Positions 44,080 to 52,193 of a stretch of 64,000 nt of DNA are shown one piece after another. How positions within the stretch are numbered: position 1 is the first letter of the stretch; each line of letters begins with the position of its first letter. Location of the stretch: positions 124,001-188,000 of the forward strand of contig JAHDQJ010000003.1 of the NCBI GenBank assembly GCA_018433865.1. The letters are read 5' to 3'. The notes below the pieces were generated by a model. That model had not been told where the DNA came from, did no database searches, and saw only the letters and a list, made by a program, of their open reading frames with translations. The position numbers and the translations under genes were made by a program. Source of the DNA: Spirochaetales bacterium. GTDB lineage: Bacteria > Spirochaetota > Spirochaetia > Sphaerochaetales > Sphaerochaetaceae.

Positions 44080-44667
44080 ATGGCAATATCACACACACCC
44101 GTGTTCAAGCGGTGCAATCATCTCGGCATCGATCCGATCGTACTCGGATACACGCACAAGCCGAGCATCAGGAGGAAGAAACCGAATCGGAGAAAGGTCA
44201 GCGAGTACGGAGTGCAGCTGAAGGAGAAGCAGAAAGTACGGTTCGTCTACGGCGTATTGGAAAAGCAGTTCAGGCTCACCTATCAACGTGCCGAGAAGAT
44301 GAGCGGCATGACCGGCGTGAACCTGTTGGTCCTGCTTGAATCCCGTTTCGACAACGTCGTCTATCGGCTTGGATTGGCTACAACCAGGAGGCAGGCCCGG
44401 CAGATGATCAATCACGGACATTTCCTGCTCAACGGCAGGAAAGTGGACATCCCTTCCGTCACGCTGAAAGCGGGTGATGAGATCCAGGTGAAGGCAGGGA
44501 TCCTCCCGGCTGTCCGTATGCGGCGGCTTGCCCAGGGGCGTGCCGTTCCCTCCTGGCTCTCCCTCGACGAGCAACAGCTCTCTGCACGGGTCGTTTCCAA
44601 ACCTTCGCGGAAGGACATCGATTTCGAAGTCACGGAATCGGCGATAGTCGAGCTCTATTCCAAGTAA
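44080..44667 (+). CDS. rpsD: 30S ribosomal protein S4
   Basis: A 195-residue S4. The core is canonical (KVSEYGVQLKEKQKVRFVYGVLEKQFRLTY; S4 RNA-binding domain LESRFDNVVYRLGLATTRRQARQMINHGHFLLNGRKVDIPS). The N-terminus lacks the usual YTGP start and has a single Cys, so no zinc site. It is monocistronic with its own promoter and terminator, not in an rpsM-rpsK-rpoA operon. AAGGTGG lies upstream. Confidence 0.97.
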   Translation: MAISHTPVFKRCNHLGIDPIVLGYTHKPSIRRKKPNRRKVSEYGVQLKEKQKVRFVYGVLEKQFRLTYQRAEKMSGMTGVNLLVLLESRFDNVVYRLGLATTRRQARQMINHGHFLLNGRKVDIPSVTLKAGDEIQVKAGILPAVRMRRLAQGRAVPSWLSLDEQQLSARVVSKPSRKDIDFEVTESAIVELYSK

Positions 44668-44698
44668 GTTCCTTCCTGCATCGGTACTCTCTCACAGG

Positions 44699-44729
44699 TT
44701 CCCCCGCTTCCCGTCGGATCGCGGGGGAA
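44699..44729 (+). terminator. Terminator of rpsD
   Basis: TTCCCCCGC (44699-44707) pairs with GCGGGGGAA (44721-44729), followed by TTTCATGTTT. Confidence 0.8.
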
Positions 44730-44754
44730 TTTCATGTTTCGGGTACAGCGGTCA

Positions 44755-44783
44755 TTGACAACAATCAATTTTCAAAATACTAT
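44755..44783 (+). promoter_or_regulatory. Predicted promoter of the SPFH-RHH operon
   Basis: Perfect TTGACA (44755-44760), 17-nt spacer, TACTAT (44778-44783). The expected start near 44790 lies inside the palindrome 44780-44805. Confidence 0.75.
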
Positions 44784-44805
44784 CTAGATGATATCATTTT
44801 GATAG
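44780..44805. promoter_or_regulatory. Palindromic operator over the SPFH-RHH transcription start
   Basis: A 26-bp dyad: outer CTATC...GATAG and a perfect 10-bp core ATGATATCAT (44788-44797); 22 of 26 positions are symmetric. It begins in the -10 box and spans the predicted start, a typical repressor position. The Arc-type regulator encoded by the second gene of the operon is the obvious ligand. Confidence 0.6.
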
Positions 44806-44821
44806 CGAGGAGGAATCTCAT

Positions 44822-45856
44822 ATGGATTCGAAGCATTCGGGTGACTCAGCTCGTTTCTCCCTTGAGGAACGGCTTGCCCCCCACAAGAGCGGCATGGCGC
44901 TGCTGGTATTGGATTCGGTGCTGATCCTGGCATCGATTGCCATGTTCATCGTCGCGGTCACTCCGTTGGCGAGATACTGGAACGACGTGTTGCGGCTCAT
45001 GGTGATCGTGGTGTCCGTCATCTATGGATTTTTCGTGGGACCGATCCTGTATTTCGGGCTGAAGGTGCTCAAGCCGAACGAGGCACTGGTGCTGACGCTG
45101 TTCGGACGGTATTACGGCACCTTGCGGGGAGAGGGTTTCTATTTCGTCAATCCGTTCGTCACCGGCGTGAATCCTACGGCCAAGCATGATCAGGCCTCCT
45201 CGAATGCAGCGGAGAAACCCGCCGCAGCCACAGCGAAATACGGTTCCTACACCATCACCATTCCGAACAAGAAGCTTTCGTTGAAGGCCATGACGCTGAA
45301 CAATGACAAGCAGAAGATCAACGACTCACTGGGAAATCCCATCATCATCGGGATCGTGGTCATCTGGAAAGTCGTGAATACCGCGAAGGCAGTGTTCAAC
45401 GTCGACAACTATGTGGAGTATCTCTCCATCCAATGCGATTCCGCCTTGCGCAACATCGTCCGGCTCTACCCCTATGATGCGAGTGATGATGAGGGGGAGA
45501 AGTCGTTGCGAGGCAGCAGCCTTGAGGTTGCCGAGCGATTGAAGGAAGAGATCCAGGCGAAGATGACCATCGCGGGAATCGAGATCATCGAAGCTCGGAT
45601 CACTCACCTCTCCTACGCTCCCGAGATCGCTGCCGCGATGTTGCAGAGACAGCAAGCCTCAGCGATCATCGCCGCCCGTCAGATGATCGTAGAAGGTGCC
45701 GTCGGCATGGTGGAGATGGCGTTGGAGCAGCTGAGCAAAAAGGAGGTCGTTACCTTGGATGAGGAGCGGAAGGCTTCGATGGTAAGCAACCTTTTGGTGG
45801 TCCTCTGTGGCAACCGTGATGCACAGCCTGTTGTAAATAGCGGCTCGATATATTAG
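44822..45856 (+). CDS. SPFH/band 7 (stomatin-prohibitin-like) membrane protein
   Basis: A 344-residue protein with two N-terminal TMs (about residues 25-48 and 57-82) and a band 7 domain (about 85-290: LKPNEALVLTLFGRYYGTLRGEGFYFVNPF, then VVNTAKAVFNVDNYVEYLSIQCDSALRNIVRLYPYD and AGIEIIEARITHLSYAPEIAAAMLQRQQASAIIAARQMIVEGAV). SPFH proteins form large ring or cage assemblies that organise membranes and proteases. AGGAGG precedes the ATG. It is followed after 15 bp by an Arc-like regulator gene, a pairing that suggests joint function. Confidence 0.9.
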   Translation: MDSKHSGDSARFSLEERLAPHKSGMALLVLDSVLILASIAMFIVAVTPLARYWNDVLRLMVIVVSVIYGFFVGPILYFGLKVLKPNEALVLTLFGRYYGTLRGEGFYFVNPFVTGVNPTAKHDQASSNAAEKPAAATAKYGSYTITIPNKKLSLKAMTLNNDKQKINDSLGNPIIIGIVVIWKVVNTAKAVFNVDNYVEYLSIQCDSALRNIVRLYPYDASDDEGEKSLRGSSLEVAERLKEEIQAKMTIAGIEIIEARITHLSYAPEIAAAMLQRQQASAIIAARQMIVEGAVGMVEMALEQLSKKEVVTLDEERKASMVSNLLVVLCGNRDAQPVVNSGSIY

Positions 45857-45871
45857 ATTGATCGGTAATTC

Positions 45872-46051
45872 ATGGAATCAAAAGAGAAAGACAAGAAACA
45901 GCTGTTGCTCCGCCTCACCAACTCGCTCTGGGAAGAACTGGCCATCTGGGCACAGGATGATTTCAGGTCGATCAACGGACAGATAGAATATTTGCTGACC
46001 GAGGCGGTCCGCCAACGGCGCAAACGTGATCTTCCCGAGAAAGAAGAGTGA
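45872..46051 (+). CDS. Small Arc-type ribbon-helix-helix DNA-binding protein
   Basis: A 59-residue protein. A short basic lead is followed by the strand KKQLLLRLTN, helix SLWEELAIWAQDD and helix RSINGQIEYLLTEAVRQRRK, the ribbon-helix-helix pattern with the Arc-like RSxNxxI turn. It should dimerise and bind palindromic DNA, probably the operator in front of this operon (44780-44805). It is only 15 bp after the SPFH stop, with a weak ribosome site, so translation may be coupled. Confidence 0.85.
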   Translation: MESKEKDKKQLLLRLTNSLWEELAIWAQDDFRSINGQIEYLLTEAVRQRRKRDLPEKEE

Positions 46052-46070
46052 TGGATCGCCATCCGAGAAT

Positions 46071-46097
46071 CTGGCCATGGGGGAATCCCATGGCCAG
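46071..46097. other. Perfect 11-bp inverted repeat (hairpin) after the RHH gene
   Basis: CTGGCCATGGG (46071-46081), 5-nt loop, CCCATGGCCAG (46087-46097). No T-run follows, so it may be a factor-dependent terminator, RNA-stability element or binding site. Confidence 0.6.
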
Positions 46098-46104
46098 TAT
46101 CATA

Positions 46105-46149
46105 TTCGGTGAATTCCGAACATATTTACTAATTCAGTATTTTACTAAA
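46105..46149. repeat. Dyad and 9-bp direct repeat in front of the DUF6530-like gene
   Basis: TTCGG-N6-CCGAA (46105-46120), then TTTACTAA repeated at 46125 and 46141 (16-bp period), the second copy overlapping the predicted -35. A candidate control region. Confidence 0.4.
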
Positions 46150-46169
46150 TGTTCCATAGTTGCTATCAT
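46141..46169 (+). promoter_or_regulatory. Predicted promoter of the DUF6530-like gene
   Basis: TTTACT (46141-46146), 17-nt spacer, TATCAT (46164-46169). Confidence 0.5.
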
Positions 46170-46207
46170 ATCCTTCGTGCAGGAAATGCATCATGGGAGG
46201 TACGATC

Positions 46208-46699
46208 ATGGATATTCCTACGACGTTGAAACACAAGCCGGTCGTGGTGGTGGAGAATTACGAACATATTGACGGCAGGTCGGCGTATGATTCGGATGCG
46301 AAAGGCCTTTCGCTCGGCCTTGCCCAGTGGAACGACCGCGGCTCCGTGGAAATTTCTGCAAAGGTATGGCGCCATACCGGCGAGAAATGGTCCAGGCAGT
46401 CCGAGGAATTGCCGTTGCACCGTGTCCTTGACCTCGCCATCCTCGTTGCACGTACGAAGGAGTACTTCTCCGAGGCCTATCGATACGAGAAGCTCTATGA
46501 TCCGCAGTCGACGAGGATCGACCGGATCGGCTTGCAAGGCGATGCCATGAGTGTGGATGTGGCGGTGAAGAACGAGATGCTCGACAAGGATATCCGCTTG
46601 TTCGCGGATGAGCTGTCGAAAAATGATGAGTTGATCAGTGAGCGCCTGCAGACCTTGGCGACGATCCTTGAGCGGATGGGGTATCACGCCTACTCGTGA
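46208..46699 (+). CDS. DUF6530-like protein of unknown function
   Basis: A 163-residue soluble protein that begins MDIPTTLKHKPVVVVENYEHID, contains GLAQWNDRGSVEISAKVWRHTGEKWSRQSEELPLHRVLDLAIL and ends in helices. From memory it resembles the DUF6530 family, common in Clostridia; no function is known to me. No signal peptide, TM or nucleotide motif is seen. GGGAGG lies 7 nt before the ATG. It is a single gene with its own promoter; its stop region overlaps the convergent sirtuin gene by 10 bp. Confidence 0.75.
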   Translation: MDIPTTLKHKPVVVVENYEHIDGRSAYDSDAKGLSLGLAQWNDRGSVEISAKVWRHTGEKWSRQSEELPLHRVLDLAILVARTKEYFSEAYRYEKLYDPQSTRIDRIGLQGDAMSVDVAVKNEMLDKDIRLFADELSKNDELISERLQTLATILERMGYHAYS

Positions 46700-47445
46700 T
46701 GCGCGTCCAACCAACCGGAGATTTCTTCGAAGCTCTCCTTGAGATCCTCAAGACGAAGCTTCGCGAACTTGTCCAAGGGGGTCGGCTGTGCGTTGATGAT
46801 CACCAGCTTGCCTCCATGGTAATAGGTTGCCATGGGCAGTGAGGCCGCAGGTTGTACGGTCAGGCTGCTTCCGAGCACCAACGTCAAGTCGGCTTCGGCC
46901 ATCTCGCGGTACGCACGGTCCAGCAACCTCGCATCCAATTGTTCGCCGTAGAATACGATATCGGGTTTCACCACACCGCCGCATGCCGCACAACGAGGGA
47001 CCTTTTTGGCCAATACGGCAGGCACCACCTGCTCGTAGGGGTGGACGGCATGGCAAGAAGTACAGTGATGATGCAGCGGACTGCCGTGCACCTCATGCAC
47101 GTTCACGCTTCCGGCCTTGCGGTGAAGCATGTCGATGTTCTGCGTGTACAGTGTGCGCAACATGCCCCTGCTTTCCAATCCTGCCAGGACAGTATGGACC
47201 ACCGAGGGAGAGAATCGATCGAGGACATAGACGAACTCACGGGCCCACGCATAGAAGAGAGAAGGATCCCGATGGAACAGTTCGATGGACAGCAATTCTT
47301 CCACCTGCATCCCGTGGTAGCTTGAGGTGTAGAATCCCCCCGTTCCCCTGAAATCCCGGATCCCGCTGAGTGTGGATACCCCGGCACCGGTAAAAGCGAC
47401 CGTATGTCGGGACTGTCTCAGCATCTCGATCAGGTTCATGGCCAT
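46690..47445 (-). CDS. cobB: Sir2-family NAD-dependent protein deacylase
   Basis: A 251-residue sirtuin: GAGVSTLSGIRDFRG (NAD site), TQNIDMLH, catalytic His in HEVHGSP, zinc knuckles CTSCH and CAACGG, FYGEQLD, LGSSLTVQPAASLP and INAQPT. It removes acyl groups from lysines using NAD+. The Tyr/Arg pair that marks desuccinylases was not clear, so substrate is open. GGAGG precedes the ATG. It lies 12 bp after miaB, likely co-transcribed. Confidence 0.93.
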   Translation of the reverse strand: MAMNLIEMLRQSRHTVAFTGAGVSTLSGIRDFRGTGGFYTSSYHGMQVEELLSIELFHRDPSLFYAWAREFVYVLDRFSPSVVHTVLAGLESRGMLRTLYTQNIDMLHRKAGSVNVHEVHGSPLHHHCTSCHAVHPYEQVVPAVLAKKVPRCAACGGVVKPDIVFYGEQLDARLLDRAYREMAEADLTLVLGSSLTVQPAASLPMATYYHGGKLVIINAQPTPLDKFAKLRLEDLKESFEEISGWLDAHHE

Positions 47446-47457
47446 GCAGGTCCTCCG

Positions 47458-48780
47458 TCACACCAGGTGCTCGGCATTATAGGTATTCCCTACGAGTCCT
47501 TGCAAGGCTACCGGTACGAATTCTCCTACCGCCACGTTCGCACGGGGCTTGAACACGACCATCTCATCGTGCTCGGTTCGGCCGAGATACTCGGTCGCGC
47601 TCCGTTTGGAGACCTGCTCGACCAGCACTTCTGTCTTTCCTGCGCATCGTTGCATCTTGTGTGCATGCGTGATCGAACGCTGCAATGTGATCAGTCTTTG
47701 CAGTCGTTCCATGCGTACCTCGGCTGGCAACTGATCGGGCATTTCTACCGCTTTCGTCCCCTCCCTGGGATTGAAATAGTACATGAACGCCTCGAGGAAG
47801 CGAATCTCTTCCATCAGGGAGAGGGTCTGCAAGAAATCCTCTTCGCTCTCCCCGGGGAACCCCACCATGGCATCGGTCGTGAGTGTGACCGTGGGGACCG
47901 CGCTTCGCAGCTTCGAAATCAGCTGTACGTACCGTTCGCGATCGTACCGACGGTTCATGAGTCCCAAAATCTTGGAGGAACCGCTTTGCACCGGGATGTG
48001 CAGGTGCTTGGCAACGGCCGGTTCCCGGGCGATGACCTGGATCAACTCATCGGAGAAATCCTTCGGATGGGGACTCTCGAAACGGATCCATCGGACCGAG
48101 TCCACCCGTGATGCGATGTCCGCAAGAAGATCGGGAAAACGCAGGCTATTGCCCTGCCAAGTGAAATCGTATGAGTTGACATTCTGTCCGAGAAGCGTGA
48201 TCTCACGTACTCCCGACTGTTCGAGGCGATCGATCTCATCGAATATGGATTGCGGGGAACGGGAGATTTCCCGTCCGCGTACATACGGGACGATGCAATA
48301 GGTACAGAAATTGTTGCACCCGTTCATGATCGGTACATACGATTTGACATCGCCTTCCTTGTGATAACTTTCGGTGAAGGTATAGCGTACGTCCCGTTCA
48401 TCGCTGCCACCGCTCAGCAGTGCCGCGATACGTTGCTTGTCATTGGTACCCATCACATGATCGACCGCAGGAGCTTCACGAAGGAACTCTTCCCCGAGAC
48501 GCTCTGCCATGCACCCGGTAACCACAAGGGTCATCTTTCTCGTTTCCTTGAGATGCTGGAAGAATCCGATGCGTCCCCAAATCCGGTTCTCAGCGGTCTT
48601 GCGGACACTGCACGTGTTCAGGATCGCGCAATCGGCTTCCTCGGCGCTCTTGGCGGGCTTCATGCCAGCAGCCTGCAATGCTGCTTCCAGGGCATTAGAC
48701 TCCGCGGTATTCATCTGGCACCCGTAGGTCTCCATCCAGTAACTCGTATGTATCTTCGGTGCATCCATGTGCAGCTTCAT
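47458..48780 (-). CDS. miaB: tRNA-2-methylthio-N6-dimethylallyladenosine synthase
   Basis: A 440-residue methylthiotransferase. The N-terminal MTTase domain has three cysteines (GCQMN, NTCSVR, TGCMAE), the radical SAM motif is CNNFCTYC, and a C-terminal TRAM domain follows. It adds the 2-methylthio group at A37 of tRNAs reading UNN codons. YGCQMN favours MiaB over MtaB/RimO. It overlaps folD by 4 bp. Confidence 0.95.
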   Translation of the reverse strand: MKLHMDAPKIHTSYWMETYGCQMNTAESNALEAALQAAGMKPAKSAEEADCAILNTCSVRKTAENRIWGRIGFFQHLKETRKMTLVVTGCMAERLGEEFLREAPAVDHVMGTNDKQRIAALLSGGSDERDVRYTFTESYHKEGDVKSYVPIMNGCNNFCTYCIVPYVRGREISRSPQSIFDEIDRLEQSGVREITLLGQNVNSYDFTWQGNSLRFPDLLADIASRVDSVRWIRFESPHPKDFSDELIQVIAREPAVAKHLHIPVQSGSSKILGLMNRRYDRERYVQLISKLRSAVPTVTLTTDAMVGFPGESEEDFLQTLSLMEEIRFLEAFMYYFNPREGTKAVEMPDQLPAEVRMERLQRLITLQRSITHAHKMQRCAGKTEVLVEQVSKRSATEYLGRTEHDEMVVFKPRANVAVGEFVPVALQGLVGNTYNAEHLV

Positions 48781-49655
48781 CTCCTTGTGATGTGACGTTT
48801 CGCGGCGAGCAGGGTGTTCTCCATCAGCATCGCGATGGTCATCACCCCTACGCCGCCGGGGACGGGGGTGATGGCACTGCTGAGGGGTGAGACGGAATCA
48901 TAGTCCACGTCCCCGACGAGGCGGTAACCCGACTTCCGGGAAGCATCAGCAATCCTGTTTATCCCCACATCGATCACCACCGCGTTCGGTGCTACCATAT
49001 CGGCGGTGATCGCTAGAGGCTTCCCGATCGCCGCGATGAGGATATCGGCACGAAGGGTGTGTGCTTTCAGGTTCATGCTCCTGCTATGGCAGACGGTGAC
49101 TGTCGCATCCCTTCCCTTCTGCATCAGCAACGCAGCCATCGGCTTGCCTACGATATTGCTTCTCCCCACGACCACGACGCTCTTTCCGACAGTTTCCAAA
49201 GAATAGTGATCCAACATGCGCAAGACTCCGCCCGGAGTGCAGGGAATGAACGATGGCTCTCCCAGCATCAAGCGTCCCATGCTAACCGGATGCAACCCAT
49301 CGACATCCTTTTCCGGATCGATCGAGGAGATGATGATCCGTTCGTCGATATGGGGAGGGAGCGGCAATTGCACCAGGATACCATCCACAGCCCGGTCTTC
49401 ATTCAACGTTCCGATGAGCGTGAGCAACGTCTGTTGTGCAGTATCGGCAGGCAAGCGGTAGTCACGATGGTCGAATCCCATCTCATCGCAAGACCGGCCC
49501 TTGCTAAAGACGTAGGTCATGCTTGCCGGATCGTCTCCGACGAGGATCACTGCGAGGCACGGCGTATGTCCTGTATCGGCCTTGAAACGCTCGCAGGAGA
49601 GCCGTACCTCGGATCGGACTTCCTGGGCAACTTCTTTCCCTGACATGATCAGCAT
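48777..49655 (-). CDS. folD: Bifunctional methylenetetrahydrofolate dehydrogenase/cyclohydrolase
   Basis: A 292-residue FolD. The catalytic Tyr/Lys pair is in SMTYVFSK, followed by GILVQLPLPPHI, EKDVDGLHP, PCTPGGVLRML, VVVVGRSNIVGKPMA and PVPGGVGVMTIAML. It interconverts one-carbon units on tetrahydrofolate. AAGGAG lies 5 nt before the ATG. It is the first gene of folD-miaB-cobB. Confidence 0.97.
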   Translation of the reverse strand: MLIMSGKEVAQEVRSEVRLSCERFKADTGHTPCLAVILVGDDPASMTYVFSKGRSCDEMGFDHRDYRLPADTAQQTLLTLIGTLNEDRAVDGILVQLPLPPHIDERIIISSIDPEKDVDGLHPVSMGRLMLGEPSFIPCTPGGVLRMLDHYSLETVGKSVVVVGRSNIVGKPMAALLMQKGRDATVTVCHSRSMNLKAHTLRADILIAAIGKPLAITADMVAPNAVVIDVGINRIADASRKSGYRLVGDVDYDSVSPLSSAITPVPGGVGVMTIAMLMENTLLAAKRHITRR

Positions 49656-49693
49656 GGCGACTCCTTCTGGCGAACATCCGCGCGCCTACCCGC

Positions 49694-49722
49694 GTTATAC
49701 CAAATATCGGGACTATTGTGTA
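49694..49722 (-). promoter_or_regulatory. Predicted promoter of folD-miaB-cobB
   Basis: Minus strand TACACA (49722-49717), 17-nt spacer, TATAAC (49699-49694). Confidence 0.5.
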
Positions 49723-49726
49723 CAGG

Positions 49727-49755
49727 TTTTCAAAACTGTTTCGATGCGATATGAT
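49727..49755 (+). promoter_or_regulatory. Predicted promoter of the barrel-lipoprotein pair
   Basis: TTTTCA (49727-49732), 17-nt spacer, TATGAT (49750-49755). The upstream edge lies 5 bp from the folD -35. Confidence 0.45.
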
Positions 49756-49794
49756 GGATTGACATTCGATACGATACCGGGAGAAGCTGTTCCA

Positions 49795-50433
49795 ATGAAA
49801 AAGATCCTGATAGTTTTGCTCCTCTGCATGGCGATCATCCCCAGCATGGCTTTTGCCGAAGATGCAGTACGCACTCCCTACCGCGAATATGCGATGGGCA
49901 GCCAGATGTTCACCTTCCGGGCAGGTCCGGTGATCCCAGCCTTTTTCTATCGTCCTTGGCTCGACCTTTCCGAAGGAGACCGATTCGTCGCCTTTCCCGA
50001 TGCGATGCACATGAAGGTCGGCGGCTACGGATCCATCCGCTACCAAGGTTTCCTCAACAGCACCTTGGCACTCGGCGGTGAGCTCGGATACTATTTTGCC
50101 TACGACATCGGTGATGAACTGTTCACGAGCGTTCCGTTCCAAGCGAAACTCACCTACATTCCGCTTCAGGGAACATTCGAGATTCCGTTGAGCGTCGGCC
50201 TCGGGTTGGCCTACAACTCCTACAGCGCGGGGGAGAAGCCGAGCTTCCTCAGCCTCCTCGCTACCGCGGAAGCAGGGTTCAGCTGGTATTTCAAGGATGA
50301 TTGGGGCATCACGCTCAGTACAGGATTGCAGCTCATCCCGGAGATCCTCGGCCCGAACCACCCCTACACCACCCATACCACCTTCGCCGGCTTCATGCCG
50401 ATCACCCTTTCGGTCACGTACCGGAGCAATTAG
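49795..50433 (+). CDS. Small predicted outer-membrane beta-barrel protein
   Basis: A 212-residue exported protein not recognised by name. It has a signal peptide (MKKILIVLLLCMAIIPSMAFA, cut before EDAV), then repeated amphipathic strands (MKVGGYGSIRYQGF, LALGGELGYYFAYDI, IPLSVGLGLAYNSY, FSWYFKDDWGITLSTGLQL) ending PITLSVTYRSN, consistent with an 8-10-strand barrel. GGGAG lies 11 nt before the ATG. A lipoprotein gene follows after 9 bp, suggesting the two work together at the outer membrane. Confidence 0.78.
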   Translation: MKKILIVLLLCMAIIPSMAFAEDAVRTPYREYAMGSQMFTFRAGPVIPAFFYRPWLDLSEGDRFVAFPDAMHMKVGGYGSIRYQGFLNSTLALGGELGYYFAYDIGDELFTSVPFQAKLTYIPLQGTFEIPLSVGLGLAYNSYSAGEKPSFLSLLATAEAGFSWYFKDDWGITLSTGLQLIPEILGPNHPYTTHTTFAGFMPITLSVTYRSN

Positions 50434-50442
50434 GAGAAAGCC

Positions 50443-51501
50443 ATGGACACCAAACGAACGATCAGGATTGCCATACTGCTGATGATCATGCTCCTTTCCT
50501 TCATATCCCTAGGTTGCAATACGGAAAACCAAGGTGTTTTCAAGCGCATCAGTGAGTCCGTGATACAGGTGGATGTCGGTTCGGTCGACTTGATCATGAA
50601 AAACGGCAACAAACTCTATGCGAACACCGGCAAATCGGGATTGCAGTCCTTTGATACCGTTACCGGCGATTGGGCAAGCATCCCACGAAGTGAAGATGAG
50701 GCAGTGTATCATTATACTTCCGACGGAACCGTCTCGACAGACGGAACTGCATTCATCTATGCGACAGGCGGTACGGGAAGTGCGACGAACGACCTCTATG
50801 CCTATGTTCCCGGAACAGCTTCCTCCGTTGACCACACCGTCGATTACCAGGTGATTGCCATGGTGCCGCAACACAACCTGATCTTGAGACGGACCGGTAC
50901 GGGAGGGTATGCCGTCACCACTATCGCAGGAACCGATCATGTTACGTTCGCGACTGAATTCTCCGAGACCATACCTCCTTCCATCATCGCATCGAATCCT
51001 ACAGATTTCATCGTGACCGGAAAATCGGCCGACAATTCCAAGTTCCTCCATTTCTTCGGATCCTCAAAGGACGCATTGGATTCGACTGATGCCGATTTCG
51101 ATGACACCGCCCTGGTTGCGATGGGGATCGACGGTACCGAGATCGTCGTGATCGATGCGAATGGGAAGACGTGGCAGGGTGAGACAAACGATTTTGTTTT
51201 CGATGCTGGAGTATCAATCTCCGGATGGCCGGCAAGCCGGTATCCATCCGATGCGCCCTACCCGGTCTTCACAGAGGGGACGCTGCTCTACCTGCAGGAT
51301 GGGAACAACGACTTCCAAGAAATCACCATAGCAGACGGCATTGCCGCATCGGTAAGCAAGACGGCCAAGCCGTTCGCTGCGAGACTTGCGAACATCGCCA
51401 TCAAGAGTTACGTGAGACGGGGAACGGATGTCTATGTCGGAACGATGCAGAACGGTATCTTCTGGATCGATCTTTCAGATTTTTCCTCAGACAGCTTCTG
51501 A
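50443..51501 (+). CDS. Predicted lipoprotein with beta-propeller-like repeats
   Basis: A 352-residue protein with a lipobox signal peptide (LLSFISLGC, lipidated Cys at about residue 25). The rest is Gly/Ser/Thr/Asp-rich with repeating strands such as KLYANTGKSGLQSFD, AFIYATGGTG, IVVIDANGKTW, LLYLQDGNND and DVYVGTMQNGIFWID, suggestive of a propeller. No family name recognised. AGGAG precedes the ATG. It is second gene of the pair with the barrel protein; a terminator follows. Confidence 0.75.
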   Translation: MDTKRTIRIAILLMIMLLSFISLGCNTENQGVFKRISESVIQVDVGSVDLIMKNGNKLYANTGKSGLQSFDTVTGDWASIPRSEDEAVYHYTSDGTVSTDGTAFIYATGGTGSATNDLYAYVPGTASSVDHTVDYQVIAMVPQHNLILRRTGTGGYAVTTIAGTDHVTFATEFSETIPPSIIASNPTDFIVTGKSADNSKFLHFFGSSKDALDSTDADFDDTALVAMGIDGTEIVVIDANGKTWQGETNDFVFDAGVSISGWPASRYPSDAPYPVFTEGTLLYLQDGNNDFQEITIADGIAASVSKTAKPFAARLANIAIKSYVRRGTDVYVGTMQNGIFWIDLSDFSSDSF

Positions 51502-51516
51502 CAGCCAGTGCTCATG

Positions 51517-51545
51517 AAAAAAGCGGACCGACCGGTCCGCTTTTT
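51517..51545. terminator. Bidirectional terminator
   Basis: GCGGACC (51523-51529), GACC loop, GGTCCGC (51534-51540), flanked by AAAAAA on the left and TTTTT on the right; serves the lipoprotein gene and the convergent phosphoribosyltransferase gene. Confidence 0.9.
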
Positions 51546-51562
51546 CATGCACATGGCTTGGC

Positions 51563-52177
51563 TCAGTCACATCTGACTTCATGCAGGATGTCGCGTACTT
51601 CGGTATCCGTGTACTCGTGGTCTATCTCATCGCTGGTGAGTCCGATGAACTCGTGGTTCATGTAGTGGATCCATGTCTCATCTTGCGGTGAGTTCAAGAC
51701 ATGCTTGCGACAATAATAATCGGGCTGGATCGGAAGCCGGGGAATATCCTTGTAGTTGGGTATCTTGTAATCGAAGACGGCGATCTTGATGTCACTTCGG
51801 GGTATTCCCTTGGCGAGTATGACACCGACGAGTGCGTTCACCGTCTTGCCCGTATCGAATATGTCATCGACGATGAGGATCTTATCACCGGTACGCAAGT
51901 GCTCTGGTGAATAGGTCCATCCGTCGATACGTACCTCCGACTCCAATTTCATGTTCTCATAGGAACGAGCGACCACCGCGGCATAGAATACCGGTCGTTC
52001 GCCGGCTTGCTTGCGGATGAGCTTGTAGTACTCGCTGAATACGTTGCCCATGTAAGCGCCGCCCCTGAGCGATACATAGATGATATCGGGGACGAAACCG
52101 TCCGCCTTGTGCATCCGGTGCACCAGCTTCAAGGCTGAATCCCTGAGCATTTCAGGACTTATGAACTCTTTTTTCAT
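51563..52177 (-). CDS. Phosphoribosyltransferase-family protein
   Basis: A 204-residue type I PRTase with the PRPP-binding loop ILIVDDIFDTGKTVNAL (about residues 98-114) and an N-terminal DIIYVSLRGGAYMGNVFSEYY. It resembles the hypoxanthine/xanthine-guanine group, which makes purine nucleotides from free bases, but substrate cannot be fixed by eye. GGGTGGGG precedes the ATG. It is last in the run secG-side flavodoxin, isomerase, nusB, map, 16 bp after map. Confidence 0.85.
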   Translation of the reverse strand: MKKEFISPEMLRDSALKLVHRMHKADGFVPDIIYVSLRGGAYMGNVFSEYYKLIRKQAGERPVFYAAVVARSYENMKLESEVRIDGWTYSPEHLRTGDKILIVDDIFDTGKTVNALVGVILAKGIPRSDIKIAVFDYKIPNYKDIPRLPIQPDYYCRKHVLNSPQDETWIHYMNHEFIGLTSDEIDHEYTDTEVRDILHEVRCD

Positions 52178-52193
52178 ACCCCACCCTATCCGT

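Noticed and set aside
46071-46097. Classic intrinsic terminator after the RHH gene
   Set aside because: The hairpin is perfect but no T-run follows, so it is listed only as an inverted repeat.
46160-47461. Defence island made of SPFH, DUF6530 and sirtuin genes
   Set aside because: The sirtuin is on the opposite strand in a folD-miaB-cobB run and is a normal short deacylase without extra effector domains; no nuclease or other defence partner is present.
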